A DNA stretch of 64,000 bases from Herbaspirillum sp. CF444 (GCF_000282135.1 NZ_AKJW01000057.1:56805-120804); one strand, 5' to 3'; counted from the stretch's first letter, positions 10,301 through 19,185 are shown. Translations and numbers: made by a program. Notes: generated by a model from the letters alone, not told the origin.

Positions 10301-10402
10301 GCCGCAGCCCAGATCGTGCCGCCGGTGCATGTACCGCGCGAACGCAAGCCATTGCCGCCGCAATCGACCGATCCGCTGGTTCAGGTCGAAACCCGTCGCT
10401 GA
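7334..10402 (+). CDS. rne: Ribonuclease E
   Basis: The essential endoribonuclease of mRNA decay, rRNA and tRNA processing, and the degradosome scaffold. The protein has 1022 residues. The S1 domain lies at about 38-120, the DNase I-like catalytic domain carries Asp301 (VSVDVNS) and Asp344 (IVIDFIDM), equivalent to E. coli D303/D346, and the Zn-link CPRC is at 402-405. From about 560 the protein is disordered: an Arg-rich part with RN/GRNRN and EPRE/QPRE repeats (about 590-720), an RRRRRRGGRNRNRR block near 757, then a long Ala/Pro/Val tract. The end, DPLVQVETRR, is family-typical. The tail is where RNA and partner helicases would bind. Confidence 0.97.
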   Translation: MKRMLFNATQQEELRVAIVDGQKLIDIDIEATGREQRKSNIYKGVITRIEPSLEACFVNYGEERHGFLPFKEVARTYFKEGIDVRNASIKEALREGQEIIVQVEKEERGNKGAALTSFISLAGRYLVLMPNNPRGGGVSRRVEGEDRQELRETMDKLDLPNGMSVIARTAGIGRNVDELQWDLNYLMQLWRAIEGAGQSGSGAFLIYQESSLVIRAIRDYFQPDIGEILIDTDDIHDQAQQFMAHVMPDMVHRVKRYRDDVPLFSRFQIEHQIETAYSRTVPLPSGGAIVIDHTEALVSVDVNSARATRGSDIETTAFYTNLEAADEVARQLRLRDLGGLIVIDFIDMENAKNQREVESRLKDALHHDRARVQMGKISRFGLMELSRQRLRPSLSEGSHVTCPRCNGTGHIRDTESSALQVLRIIQEEAMKENSAAIHVQAPVDVAAFLLNEKRGEILKIETRHRVTVIMIPNKHLETPHYKLERIKHDDPRLDDAQASYAMAEQAETDIGYSKRQKEDLKPRQEAVVKGITPDQPAPIVERKVAAPVEPVPTLAPESGFFSKIWSFFRAKPAEPAPVAAPAETKTPQKREHADRNTRNRNGRNRNGRNRNEREERDGTASEKNAREESGKQDAEGKPARPPRPPREPKEAREPRESREGAEGRGDRENREPREPRQPREARENREPREGSEAREPRQPRQPRPPREERKDLPKADEALPLEAALATGVAAVAVEGAESAQVVGNQVEGATEDGGEPRRRRRRGGRNRNRRDREQGDNVGGENAEGELADGEESAPVAAQAATSSGNAAEAEERPWYEKAPAVVNTVAEIAAPAAVPVAVPVITPAAEPVAAAPAVEAAPTPAPAREPVAIAAEAPVASIAPVAATPVVETAPVAAAPAPVVAEAPAAPQQISLLPEAVAPAAVEPAPIEAAPAPVVTAPAPAPVQAASQTTAPAANGKQQWNELHDMLSSAGLTLASTDPEKLRAAQAAAAQIVPPVHVPRERKPLPPQSTDPLVQVETRR

Positions 10403-10444
10403 TGCCTTCGTCGGCATGCACTGATGCCGACGCTGCACTGCAAT

Positions 10445-10473
10445 GAAAAAAGGGAGTGAAAACTCCCTTTTTT
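10445..10473 (+). terminator. Rho-independent terminator of rne
   Basis: A perfect inverted repeat AAAAAAGGGAGT / ACTCCCTTTTTT around a GAAA tetraloop, 42 bases after the rne stop codon. The T run on the plus strand makes it a strong terminator; the A run could let it work in both directions. Confidence 0.92.
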
Positions 10474-10647
10474 CTCGCCTGTCGTTTCGGTAATGCAGCA
10501 AGCCGATCAAGGCGCTACGAAAAATCGCCGCCGATCGAACTTATTGCCAATCAGGAACAAAAAACGGCAGAACCATATGCTGTACCTTGCCCTCCGTATT
10601 GGTTCTGTACACTGTGCAATCCCTTGCCTCGTGCTATCGTAGCGAGT

Positions 10648-11784
10648 ATGAACAAGCGCATCATCCCCATCTTCGACGAACGCCCGATCGGCGGCTTCGC
10701 AGCCGTTCCCGCGCTGCTGGAAGCGCCGACCGGCTTTCTGACCGATGCGCTGATGCGTCCGCTGCACGACCTGCGTATTTCGGTTACCGACCGCTGCAAC
10801 TTCCGCTGCGTCTACTGCATGCCCAAGGAAGTGTTCGACAAGGATTACACTTTCCTGCCGCATTCGTCGCTGCTGTCTTTTGAAGAAATCACCCGCCTCG
10901 CCACATTGTTCGTCGGCCACGGCGTCGAAAAGATCCGCCTGACCGGCGGCGAACCGCTGCTGCGCAAGCATCTGGAACGCCTGATCGGCATGCTGCACGA
11001 CATCAAAACGCCCGACGGTCGCGAGCTCGACCTGACCCTGACCACCAACGGCACCCTGTTGGCGCAAAAGGCCCAGTCACTGAAAGACGCCGGCCTGAAA
11101 CGCGTCACGGTCTCGCTGGACTCGCTGGACGACGCCAACTTCAAGCGCATGAACGACGTCGACGTTCCGGTCTCGCAGATCCTGCGCGGCCTGGAGGTCG
11201 CCCACAAAGTCGGCCTGGGTCCGATCAAGATCAACATGGTGGTCAAAAAAGGCGTCAACGACCACGAAATCCTGCCGATGGCGCGGCATTTCAAGAACAC
11301 GCCGTTCGTCCTGCGCTTCATCGAATACATGGACGTCGGCAGCTCCAACGGCTGGCGCATGGATGAAGTCGTGCCATCGAGCGAAGTCATCGCGCGCATC
11401 CACGCCGAAATGCCGCTTGAGCCAATCGACGCCAACTATGCCGGCGAAACGGCGCAGCGCTGGCGCTACCAAGACGGCAGCGGCGCAGGTGGCAATGAAA
11501 TCGGCGTCATTTCAAGCGTCACCCAGGCCTTCTGCCACGATTGCAGCCGCGCGCGCCTGTCCACCGAAGGAAAGATCTACACCTGCCTGTTCGCCGGCGA
11601 AGGCCACGACCTGCGCGGCCTGCTGCGCGGCGAACGCAGCGACGCCGAGATATCCTCCGCCATCGCCGCCCTGTGGCGCCGGCGCGGCGATCGCTATTCC
11701 GAACTGCGCAGCGAAAACAAAAGCACCTCCACGACGTCGATGCCGCAAGTACGCAAGGTGGAAATGTCGTATATCGGCGGGTGA
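10648..11784 (+). CDS. moaA: GTP 3',8-cyclase MoaA (molybdenum cofactor step 1)
   Basis: A radical-SAM enzyme that converts GTP to 3',8-cyclo-GTP, the first step of molybdopterin synthesis. The protein has 378 residues. The SAM-cluster motif CNFRCVYC occurs near residue 50, LTGGEPLLR follows, and the second [4Fe-4S] cluster is supplied by C-x2-C...C ([19 protein letters not shown]). The C-terminal GG (SYIGG) needed for activity is present. The in-frame region upstream of 10648 lacks homology and overlaps the likely promoter. It overlaps the next gene, mobA, by four bases if that gene starts at GTG 11781. Confidence 0.96.
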   Translation: MNKRIIPIFDERPIGGFAAVPALLEAPTGFLTDALMRPLHDLRISVTDRCNFRCVYCMPKEVFDKDYTFLPHSSLLSFEEITRLATLFVGHGVEKIRLTGGEPLLRKHLERLIGMLHDIKTPDGRELDLTLTTNGTLLAQKAQSLKDAGLKRVTVSLDSLDDANFKRMNDVDVPVSQILRGLEVAHKVGLGPIKINMVVKKGVNDHEILPMARHFKNTPFVLRFIEYMDVGSSNGWRMDEVVPSSEVIARIHAEMPLEPIDANYAGETAQRWRYQDGSGAGGNEIGVISSVTQAFCHDCSRARLSTEGKIYTCLFAGEGHDLRGLLRGERSDAEISSAIAALWRRRGDRYSELRSENKSTSTTSMPQVRKVEMSYIGG

Positions 11785-12449
11785 TCGCCGTGCCCATCTC
11801 CATCACCCCTCAGCAGATTACGGGACTGATACTGGCCGGCGGACGCGGCAGCCGCATGGGACACCTCGACAAGGGCTTGCAGGCATTCCGCGGCAAAGCG
11901 CTGGCGGCACATGCGCTGGAACGTCTTTCCCCGCAGGTTCATCGCCTCGCCATCAATGCCAATCGCCATGAGAACGACTATGCGGTGCTGGGAGCCGGTT
12001 TTGACGCCCCGGTGTGGCCCGACCTGCTATCGGACTTTCCCGGCCCGCTGGCGGGACTGCACAGCGGCCTGACGCATTGCCCTGGCGACTACCTGGCGGC
12101 TGTACCCTGCGATTCGCCATTGCTGCCTGCGGATCTGGTTGCCAGACTCGCCGCAGGACTTGAACAGGACAACGCCGACGCAGCGCTCGCCGTGACCGGC
12201 CGCGACGACCAACGGCAACGCCATCCGGTCTTTTGTCTGCTCAAGAAAACGCTGCTGCCGGCGTTGACGCAATTTTTGCAAGACGACGGCCGCAAGATGG
12301 AACGCTGGTTCGCCGGCATCCGTACCGCAGAAGTCCATTTCGACGACGAAGCCGCCTTCAGCAACGTCAACACCTTGCAGGAGCTGCAGGCATTGGAATC
12401 GGGTTGGAATCGCACGGCAGAATCGAAAAAACGGAAGCAGAATAAATGA
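11781..12449 (+). CDS. mobA: Molybdenum cofactor guanylyltransferase MobA
   Basis: Transfers GMP from GTP to molybdopterin to make the guanine dinucleotide cofactor. The nucleotide-binding signature [12 protein letters not shown] lies near the N-terminus with the following DKGL lysine, and PCDSPLLP supplies the metal-binding Asp. No ATG exists in this part of the frame; GTG at 11781 (overlapping the moaA stop as GTGA) or GTG at 11790 are the candidate starts, and the sequence cannot decide between them. It overlaps moeA by ATGA, indicating translational coupling within moaA-mobA-moeA. Confidence 0.92.
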   Translation: MIAVPISITPQQITGLILAGGRGSRMGHLDKGLQAFRGKALAAHALERLSPQVHRLAINANRHENDYAVLGAGFDAPVWPDLLSDFPGPLAGLHSGLTHCPGDYLAAVPCDSPLLPADLVARLAAGLEQDNADAALAVTGRDDQRQRHPVFCLLKKTLLPALTQFLQDDGRKMERWFAGIRTAEVHFDDEAAFSNVNTLQELQALESGWNRTAESKKRKQNK

Positions 12450-13732
12450 CTCAACTCTCCCTGTCTGACATCGTCAGCTGCGTTTCGGGTTACGACCCCG
12501 ACGCCATGACCGTGCCGCAAGCGCAGAAGATCATCCACGACTTCGTGCAGCCGATCGCCTCGGTCGAGCAAGTCGCCATCCGCAGCGCCCTCGACCGCAC
12601 GCTGGCGACCGACATCGTCTCGACCATCGATGTGCCGGCCAACGACAATTCCGCCATGGACGGTTACGCCCTGCGCGGCGACGATCTCGCCGACGGCAAG
12701 ACGCTGAACTTGCGCATCGTCGCCAGCATCCACGCCGGCCAACGCTTCGACGGCGCCGTCGCCGGCGGCGAATGCGTGCGCATCATGACCGGCGCCGCCA
12801 TGCCCGCCGATTGCGATACGGTGATCCCGCAAGAATTCACTGAGAACGCCGGCGACACGTCCGTGACCATTCCTGCCGGGCGCGTGCGCCGTGGCGACAA
12901 CCGGCGCCTGCGCGGGGAAGATTTGCGCGACGGCCAGGTCGCGCTGCGCGCCGGCAAGATCCTGCGTCCGGCCGATATCGGTTTGCTGGCCTCCCTGGGC
13001 GTGGCCGAAGTCGGCGTCAAGCGGCATCTGCGCGTGGCCTTCTTTTCCACCGGCGACGAACTGCGTTCCGTCGGCGAACTGCTGGAACCAGGCTGCGTCT
13101 ACGACTCCAACCGCTACACGCTCTACGGCATGCTGACGCGCCTGGGCTGCGACATCATCGACATGGGCGTGGTGAAGGACGATCCGGCGGCAATGGAAGC
13201 GGCATTCCGCAGCGCCTGCGAACATGCCGACGCCGTCATCACCTCCGGCGGCGTGTCGGTCGGCGCCGCCGACTACACCAAGCAAACCATGACCAGGCTG
13301 GGCGACATGCTGTTCTGGAAGATCGGCATGCGTCCGGGCCGTCCCATGGCCTTCGGCCGCATTGCCTCGCAAGGCCGCGGCGCCTACCTGTTCGGCTTGC
13401 CCGGCAATCCGGTGGCGGTCATGGTCAGCTTCTATTTCTTCGTGCGCGATGCCTTGCTGCGCATGTCCGGCGCCAACGCCAGTCCGCTCCCGCGCCTGAA
13501 GGTGAAATCCTTGTCGGCCATTCGCAAGAAACCGGGACGCACCGAATACCAGCGCGGCATTCTGGCGGCCGACGAAGACGGCGAATGGAAAGTGCGATTG
13601 ACCGGCGCCCAGGGCTCCGGCATCTTGCGCTCCATGTCGGACGCCAACTGCATCATCGTGCTGGACGACGCGCAAGGCGACGTCGCCGCCGGCGACGCGG
13701 TGCAGGTCGTGCTGTTCGACGGATTGACCTAG
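12446..13732 (+). CDS. moeA: Molybdopterin molybdenumtransferase MoeA
   Basis: Inserts molybdate into adenylylated molybdopterin. The protein has 428 residues. The N-terminal MoeA domain includes VPANDNSAMDGYAL, and the MogA-like domain carries FFSTGDEL, YDSNRY, TSGGVSVGAADY and the FGLPGNPVAVMV loop. A C-terminal beta-barrel domain ends at VLFDGLT. Its start codon overlaps the mobA stop, so it is the third gene of a molybdenum cofactor operon. The dehydrogenase gene follows after 12 bases. Confidence 0.96.
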   Translation: MTQLSLSDIVSCVSGYDPDAMTVPQAQKIIHDFVQPIASVEQVAIRSALDRTLATDIVSTIDVPANDNSAMDGYALRGDDLADGKTLNLRIVASIHAGQRFDGAVAGGECVRIMTGAAMPADCDTVIPQEFTENAGDTSVTIPAGRVRRGDNRRLRGEDLRDGQVALRAGKILRPADIGLLASLGVAEVGVKRHLRVAFFSTGDELRSVGELLEPGCVYDSNRYTLYGMLTRLGCDIIDMGVVKDDPAAMEAAFRSACEHADAVITSGGVSVGAADYTKQTMTRLGDMLFWKIGMRPGRPMAFGRIASQGRGAYLFGLPGNPVAVMVSFYFFVRDALLRMSGANASPLPRLKVKSLSAIRKKPGRTEYQRGILAADEDGEWKVRLTGAQGSGILRSMSDANCIIVLDDAQGDVAAGDAVQVVLFDGLT

Positions 13733-13744
13733 AGGGACACGGCG

Positions 13745-15148
13745 ATGTCGCTGCCCCTGCGCTTCCGGCAACTGCACGACCATGCGCGTGCCGAGCCGGT
13801 CGTCTCGTGGGAGTTGCGCCGCGACAGATTGCAGCGCCTGCGCCATCTGCTGATCCGCCACAAGCACGACATCGCAACCGCCATCAGCCATGACTTCGGC
13901 AACCGCTCGCAGCACGAAACCCAATTCCTGGAAGTCTTCACCAGCCTGCAAGCCGTCGATCACGCACTGGCGCATGGCCACATCTGGATGCAACCGCAAT
14001 CGCGACGCACGTCCATCTGGTACAAACCCGCGCGCAACACCTTGCTGCCGCAACCTCTCGGCGTCGTCGGCATCATCACGCCCTGGAACTATCCGCTGTT
14101 GCTGACCATCGGTCCGCTCAGCGGTGCGCTTGCAGCCGGCAATCTGACCATGATCAAGCTGTCGGAACACACGCCGACATTCGGCGCGCTGTTCGATCAG
14201 TTGATCCGGCAATCTTTTTCGGAAAATGAAATCACCGTCGTCAATGGCGACATCGCACTGGCGCGGGAATTCTGCGCCCTGCCCTTCGACCATCTGGTCT
14301 TTACCGGTTCGACCGCGGTCGGCCGCGAAGTCATGCGCGCCGCCGGCGCCAACCTGACGCCGGTGACGCTGGAGCTGGGCGGCAAGTCTCCCGCCATCAT
14401 CGGGCCGTCGGCCGACTTTCGCCATGCCGTCACGCGCATCATCAACGGCAAGCTGCTGAACGCGGGCCAAACCTGCATTGCCCCCGACTACGTGCTGCTG
14501 CCCAAAGGGCGCGAGCAAGACTTCATCGATTGCGCTCGCGACGTGGTGGCCCGGTTTTATCCTTCCCTCAATGACGAGCGCCTGCCGACCGACGACTACA
14601 CCAGCATCGTCAATCAGCGCCACTACGAACGTCTGGCATCGCTGTGCAGCGATGCGCAGCAACGTGGCGCGGTACTGACCCCGCTGAGCCGGCGCGCGCC
14701 GCATGCATCGACGCGCCTGCTGCCGCCGCTTGTCGTGACGCAGGCCTCAGCCGAGGCTCGCATCATGCAGGAAGAAATTTTCGGCCCGCTGCTGCCGCTG
14801 GTCGCTTATGAAAAGATCGGCGACGCCATTGCGACGATCAATGCCGGGCCGCGTCCGCTGGCGCTGTATGTGTTCGACAAGAACCCGCGCATCGTCGAAC
14901 GGGTGCTGCAACAGACCGTCTCCGGCGGCGTCGCCGTCAACGACACCCTGCTGCATATCGCACAGGAAGACCTGCCCTTCGGCGGCGTCGGCGCGTCCGG
15001 CATCGGTGCGTATCATGGGGAAGAAGGCTTCCGGCGTTTTTCGCACATGAAGCCGGTGTTCAGGCAGAGCCGCATCAATGCGATGCGGCTGTTCAGTCCG
15101 CCTTACGGCAAGGCGTTCGCCCTGTTGATGAAACTGCTGGTTCGCTGA
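13745..15148 (+). CDS. Coniferyl-aldehyde-dehydrogenase-like aldehyde dehydrogenase
   Basis: An NAD(P)-dependent aldehyde dehydrogenase of 467 residues. The general base is Glu210 in ELGGKSP and the catalytic cysteine is Cys244 in NAGQTCIAPDY. The cofactor-binding FTGST motif is at about 187-191. The short length, the QTCIAPDY active site and the GMGAYHG-equivalent GIGAYHGEEGFRRFSHMK end fit the coniferyl aldehyde dehydrogenase (CalB) branch, which oxidises coniferyl aldehyde to ferulate and also medium-chain aldehydes. It lies 12 bases after moeA and may be co-transcribed, although no functional link to cofactor synthesis is obvious. Confidence 0.85.
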   Translation: MSLPLRFRQLHDHARAEPVVSWELRRDRLQRLRHLLIRHKHDIATAISHDFGNRSQHETQFLEVFTSLQAVDHALAHGHIWMQPQSRRTSIWYKPARNTLLPQPLGVVGIITPWNYPLLLTIGPLSGALAAGNLTMIKLSEHTPTFGALFDQLIRQSFSENEITVVNGDIALAREFCALPFDHLVFTGSTAVGREVMRAAGANLTPVTLELGGKSPAIIGPSADFRHAVTRIINGKLLNAGQTCIAPDYVLLPKGREQDFIDCARDVVARFYPSLNDERLPTDDYTSIVNQRHYERLASLCSDAQQRGAVLTPLSRRAPHASTRLLPPLVVTQASAEARIMQEEIFGPLLPLVAYEKIGDAIATINAGPRPLALYVFDKNPRIVERVLQQTVSGGVAVNDTLLHIAQEDLPFGGVGASGIGAYHGEEGFRRFSHMKPVFRQSRINAMRLFSPPYGKAFALLMKLLVR

Positions 15149-15178
15149 GTCCCCGTCAGTCTCATACGCTTCATACGA

Positions 15179-15210
15179 CACTGGGTCCCGGCGTTCGCCG
15201 GGACGACAAA
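15179..15210. repeat. REP-like palindrome between convergent genes
   Basis: GTCCCGGCG and CGCCGGGAC form a tight hairpin flanked by CTGG and GACAAAG. The sequence resembles short intergenic palindromes that I recall as dispersed in many proteobacterial genomes. It lies between the ends of the convergent dehydrogenase and rmuC genes and could also stop transcription. Only one copy is in this window. Confidence 0.55.
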
Positions 15211-15218
15211 GATTGCAG

Positions 15219-16703
15219 TTACAACAATTCGCTCTGGCCGTCGCCGTCGATTTCCGGCTCCGCCGTTCCCAGCAACTTTTGCGCCGTATCGCTCGGCAAT
15301 GCTTCCACCGACTTCAACTTGCGCGTCATCTGGCGCGTGCGCGTCTCGGCTTGCTCGATGTTCTTGGCGGCACGTTCCAAAGTGCTCTTCGTCGCGGCAA
15401 GGACATCGCCGAATTTGCCGAACTCGGTCTTCACCGCGCCCAGCACCTGCCACACTTCCGACGAGCGCTTCTCCAGCGCCAGCGTGCGGAAACCCATCTG
15501 CAAACTGTTCAACAGTGCCGATAAAGTCGACGGCCCGGCAATGCTGACGCGATGCGTGCGCTGCAAGTCGTCCGACAAACCCGGACGGCGCATGACTTCG
15601 GCATACAGACCTTCGGTCGGCAGGAACAGGATCGCGAAATCGGTCGTGAGCGGCGGCGACAGGTATTTTTCGGCGATGGTCTTGGCTTCGCCGCGCACCG
15701 CGCGTTCCAGCTCGCGGCCAGCCAGCGCCACGCCTTCGGCATCGGCGCGGTCGGCGGCTTCCGCCAGGCGTTCGTACTGTTCTTTCGGAAACTTGGCGTC
15801 GATCGGCATCCAGACCGGCGTGCCGCCGTCGTCGTTGCCGGGCAGCTTGATCGCAAACTCGACGCGCTCGCCGGTGTTGGGTACGGTCTCGACGTTCTTG
15901 GCGTACTGGTCGGGCGTGAGCATCTGTTCCAGCAGCATTTCCAGCTGGACCTCTCCCCAGGTGCCGCGCGTCTTGACGTTGGTCAGCACGCGTTTCAGAT
16001 CGCCCACGCCGATGGCCAGTTGCTGCATCTCGCCCAGGCCCTGATGCACCTTGTCGAGGCGATCGGACACCAGCTTGAAGGATTCGCCCAGACGCTGCTC
16101 CAGCGTGGCGTGCAATTTCTCGTCGACGGTCTTGCGCATCTCTTCAAGGCGGTTGCCGTTGTCGAGCTGCAGATCCTTGATCTTGGCTTCCAGTGTCGCG
16201 CGCACCTCCGCCATGCGCTGCGCGTTGGACTCGGTCAGCGTGGACAGCGTCTGATTGAGCGTGTCGCCGAAACGCTTGAGCGACGCCGCCTGTTCTTCGC
16301 GGCTGGCTTGCGCCTGCAGGTTCATGGTCTGGCGCATGCCGTCGAGTTGCTGGGCGTTGGTCTCGTTGAGCTTGACCAGTTGCTGCGCGAAGCTGTCGAT
16401 CTGGTTGTTCTGCAAGGTCGCCACGCTGGTCATCTGCGCCGCCAGCGTCTGTTGCAACTGGCCGAAATTGCTGCCGAGTTCCTGACGGGTGTTTTGCGCA
16501 TTGCCCTGCATCTGCTCGCGCAATTCGCGCTCGCTGCGCTCGGCCAGGTCTTGCTGGTGGCGTTGCAGTTCGCTCTTCACCTGTTGCAGGGGCGTGGCGA
16601 TGTCGACGCCGCCGCGGCCGCGCATCAGGATCATCGCTTGCAGCACGATGCCGACGGCAACAAGAGCAACGACGGCGATAAGAATCAGTTCAGTCTGTGT
16701 CAT
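15219..16703 (-). CDS. rmuC: DNA recombination protein RmuC
   Basis: A 494-residue protein of the RmuC family, which limits recombination between inverted repeats and has a predicted nuclease-like domain. It has an N-terminal membrane segment (about residues 4-26), a long coiled coil (about 40-230, Gln/Glu-rich with heptads), then the RmuC domain with WGEVQLEMLLEQML, MPIDAKFPKEQYERL and FAILFLPTEGLYAEV. The start at 16703 (MTQTEL) gives the membrane segment immediately; the longer frame to 16760 adds sequence unlike the family. Confidence 0.93.
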   Translation of the reverse strand: MTQTELILIAVVALVAVGIVLQAMILMRGRGGVDIATPLQQVKSELQRHQQDLAERSERELREQMQGNAQNTRQELGSNFGQLQQTLAAQMTSVATLQNNQIDSFAQQLVKLNETNAQQLDGMRQTMNLQAQASREEQAASLKRFGDTLNQTLSTLTESNAQRMAEVRATLEAKIKDLQLDNGNRLEEMRKTVDEKLHATLEQRLGESFKLVSDRLDKVHQGLGEMQQLAIGVGDLKRVLTNVKTRGTWGEVQLEMLLEQMLTPDQYAKNVETVPNTGERVEFAIKLPGNDDGGTPVWMPIDAKFPKEQYERLAEAADRADAEGVALAGRELERAVRGEAKTIAEKYLSPPLTTDFAILFLPTEGLYAEVMRRPGLSDDLQRTHRVSIAGPSTLSALLNSLQMGFRTLALEKRSSEVWQVLGAVKTEFGKFGDVLAATKSTLERAAKNIEQAETRTRQMTRKLKSVEALPSDTAQKLLGTAEPEIDGDGQSELL

Positions 16704-17056
16704 GTATTGTTTCTGATAAAACGTATTCAGGCTTGTTGCGCATCCAGGGCATACTAACAATTGTCGGATGAAACCAACTGATTTTATTCTGGATAAAGCA
16801 ACATGCGAACGATGTCTGGCCGATATTCAATCGCTCGTCGCAAGTTCCCTGAAATTGGGCAATTGAGCGCAGAATACGGACGCCGCCGATTATAGACCTC
16901 ATCAAGGCACTTCGGCATTCGCTCTTGATGACGCAAGAAAACTGGAATGAAAAAACCGCTTCGGGAACGATCCCGAAGCGGTCGGATACGACTTGCCTTG
17001 AAAGGATGTCGGCAGCGACGCATTCAGCTGCTCATCGCCCGATACATGGGAGCAAC
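16704..17056. other. Gene-free stretch between rmuC and the phosphoribosyltransferase
   Basis: A 353-base stretch holding the promoter region of rmuC on the minus strand and the strong terminator at 16949-16981. No credible coding frame was found. It marks the last core-like spacer before the secretion island. Confidence 0.6.
16949..16981 (-). terminator. Rho-independent terminator at the left end of the island transcript
   Basis: A perfect 11-base stem, CCGCTTCGGGA with its complement, and a four-base loop, followed on the minus strand by TTTTTTC. It lies 75 bases after the phosphoribosyltransferase stop and would end any transcript coming from the last effector cassette. Confidence 0.92.
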
Positions 17057-17560
17057 TTACGCCACCATTCCCTCTTCGGGCATTTCGGATTCGCGCTGAT
17101 ACTCCCAGGGCCAGCGCAGATAAGTCCCCTTGTCCATCGGCATGCTGTAGTCCGGCACGTACATCTCCGGCCCTTCGCAGCGATAGACGCTCAAGGTCTT
17201 GACGCGATTGCCGAGGCTTTCGCAATAAGCCTTGGTGCGTTCGAACGTCCAGCCGCTGCCGCAGACGTCGTCCACCAGCAAGATGCTGTGCCCGTGCGGA
17301 GCACGCGCCGCGCCGTCGATGAAGTGCGGCTGCGGGTTGATGCGGTTGCATAGCAGGTAGTCGAGCGGCAACCCGGTCTTGCGCGCCAGCAGCGCCGCGA
17401 TCGGACTGCCGGCGCGCAATACCGCCACCAGCAAGGTGCACTCGGCACGAATCGAGGCATGCGTGCGCTCGACCATGGCGTCGATGTCGTCCCAACGGAC
17501 GTGGGCAGTCCGTGAAAACTGCATCCAGTCCGGCGGTTGTTCTGATGAGATGTTCAGCAT
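17057..17560 (-). CDS. Purine-type phosphoribosyltransferase
   Basis: A 167-residue type I phosphoribosyltransferase. The PRPP-binding loop ILLVDDVCGSGWTF is at 93-106, preceded by the PPi-loop region VLRAGSPIAALLARKTGLP. The overall size is like Gpt or HGPRT-type salvage enzymes, which join PRPP with a purine base. The C-terminal WPWEYQRE resembles the xanthine/guanine enzymes. Its ATG is six bases after the stop codon of the 520-residue island protein and its ribosome site lies inside that gene, so the two are probably translated from one message. Exact base specificity is not known. Confidence 0.8.
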   Translation of the reverse strand: MLNISSEQPPDWMQFSRTAHVRWDDIDAMVERTHASIRAECTLLVAVLRAGSPIAALLARKTGLPLDYLLCNRINPQPHFIDGAARAPHGHSILLVDDVCGSGWTFERTKAYCESLGNRVKTLSVYRCEGPEMYVPDYSMPMDKGTYLRWPWEYQRESEMPEEGMVA

Positions 17561-17566
17561 GATGAA

Positions 17567-19129
17567 TCAACCTGCCTTAGCATAGAAATCGTCATCGCCG
17601 TCCTCTTCACCATCTTCAGGTCGCATGAAGGCGTTTCGTGGGTCAAGAAGCGGTGGTGTTGGAGTTCGCGACATGGCAGAGCTAAGGCGAACGCCTTGAT
17701 CTTCATCCTCATCCTCCTGGTCATCGACGATTGGATGATCCAGGAAGCGCGCTCGCGCACTTGGACTGAGATTAACAGGACTGGGGGACAACACGGGCGA
17801 TGGCGAGCGGCGGTTCGTGTATTGAGTTTCCGGATCCTGATATTCCGCTTCGCTTTCCGGCTCTACATTGGGCGCGCCGCCCCTCAACCGGCCATCAAGC
17901 GCGGCCAGACTGGTGTCGATCTTGAAGTTGGCTTTAAAACTCTTATTTTCATGGTAGAGCCGGGCTTGCTGCATCCTCGGCGTGTCGGCATCTTCGTGAT
18001 TGCTGACCCAGCTCACCATTTTGGTGTGATAGGAGCGTGACATTTTCGAACCCAAGTTCGCAAATCCGACATAGGCGGCAGCAACTCTGCGCATCTTGGG
18101 CTTTTTGTCGTCGGGATCGCTGAAATACTCATCCATCTTGCGCGCAGAATAGCGTGTCTTGGGTGGCGCAACACCCCCAATACTCTTAATCTCTTCGTAC
18201 CCGGCCCTCTCGAACATCTCGGCGCGCGTCGCTTCCTGTTCATCATTCACTTTGTAAAACTTCTCCGTCAGTGCCTGATTTCCTTTCAGGGAGGCGCTAT
18301 TGAGGCGACGCATGTCGCGCGCGCGTCCCGCATGGCGCAAGAAATTATCGCGCTCTTCGCTCTCGTGCGACGACATCTTTGCCGCTACCGTATACACGCC
18401 CTGCTTGGCCAATTGCACGCCGCTGGACAATCCGATTGCGCCATACTGGGCGCCGCGCTTGATTGCCCGCTCGACCCCGGTGACGCCGTTTTCGTATTGG
18501 CGACTGCCCATTTCGGCCACCTTGCGCGCAACGAAAGGCAGCTTTTGGTCCGACGTGCGCACCCGATGGCCGTCGGCGTTGATCATATAGGTTGGATCTT
18601 CCTTTTCAGGCGCGATACCAGAAAGGCCTCCCAGTTCCTCGTAATTTTTACTCGCCAAAAGCGCCTGAAACTCTTCATCGGCCTGAGCAATTGTCTCTGC
18701 CATTTTCTCCGGAGCGGCCCGATTGATTTTCTCTTTCCATTCAAGACGGGCCTTCTTGAGTTCAGCACGGTCATTGATCCCGTCCAATTTTTGCTGGCGA
18801 CGCTCGGCCACATCGGCGCGCGCGGTCTCATTGCCGCGCGCCTTGAACCTGTCAATTTGTGCCCCGACCCCGAACTTCGCACTGAATCGCTGCAATCCGC
18901 TCGATGTCGCCGACAAAGCCTTGCGCGTGCTCAGGCTCGCTTGTCGCAACGACTTCAGACCGGCGCCGATATCTTGCGCATTGAGGTCATTTTTCTTTGC
19001 GAACCAGTTTGATATCTTGTTGCTTGCGGTCGCCTGGAACGTACTGCGCTGCGCAGTCTTGAGCTGCGTGTTGTCCTCCACATGGCGAAAGTAGCCACCC
19101 CTGCCAACATCAGAAATGCCGTTACCCAT
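17567..19129 (-). CDS. Candidate type III effector with SP-repeat and acidic tail
   Basis: A 520-residue protein that I do not recognise. There is no signal peptide or membrane segment. The first 30 residues are polar and rich in Ser, Thr, Gly and Asn, as in many T3SS substrates. Lys/Arg-rich helical stretches occupy about 60-170. Near 435-455 there is a run of SPSP repeats (RRSPSPVLSPSPVNLSPS), followed by two acidic blocks (DDQEDEDEDQ and EDGEEDGDDD). It directly follows a CesT-like chaperone gene, the classic arrangement of chaperone and cognate effector, and the pair is preceded by an hrp box. Function in the host is unknown. Confidence 0.6.
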   Translation of the reverse strand: MGNGISDVGRGGYFRHVEDNTQLKTAQRSTFQATASNKISNWFAKKNDLNAQDIGAGLKSLRQASLSTRKALSATSSGLQRFSAKFGVGAQIDRFKARGNETARADVAERRQQKLDGINDRAELKKARLEWKEKINRAAPEKMAETIAQADEEFQALLASKNYEELGGLSGIAPEKEDPTYMINADGHRVRTSDQKLPFVARKVAEMGSRQYENGVTGVERAIKRGAQYGAIGLSSGVQLAKQGVYTVAAKMSSHESEERDNFLRHAGRARDMRRLNSASLKGNQALTEKFYKVNDEQEATRAEMFERAGYEEIKSIGGVAPPKTRYSARKMDEYFSDPDDKKPKMRRVAAAYVGFANLGSKMSRSYHTKMVSWVSNHEDADTPRMQQARLYHENKSFKANFKIDTSLAALDGRLRGGAPNVEPESEAEYQDPETQYTNRRSPSPVLSPSPVNLSPSARARFLDHPIVDDQEDEDEDQGVRLSSAMSRTPTPPLLDPRNAFMRPEDGEEDGDDDFYAKAG

Positions 19130-19185
19130 TCTGATACTCCTTTATATAAATAGATAGATCCGGAGCGAACGCCAGGGCCTGGAGA

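Noticed and set aside
7280..10510. A 1076-codon open frame on the strand opposite rne
   Set aside because: It is the antisense shadow of rne; the plus strand has the full RNase E motifs, while the antisense product is a low-complexity Phe/Arg/Gly-rich sequence.
12089..14704. An 871-codon minus-strand frame over moeA and the aldehyde dehydrogenase
   Set aside because: Both plus-strand genes have complete motifs; the long antisense frame is an effect of high GC content.
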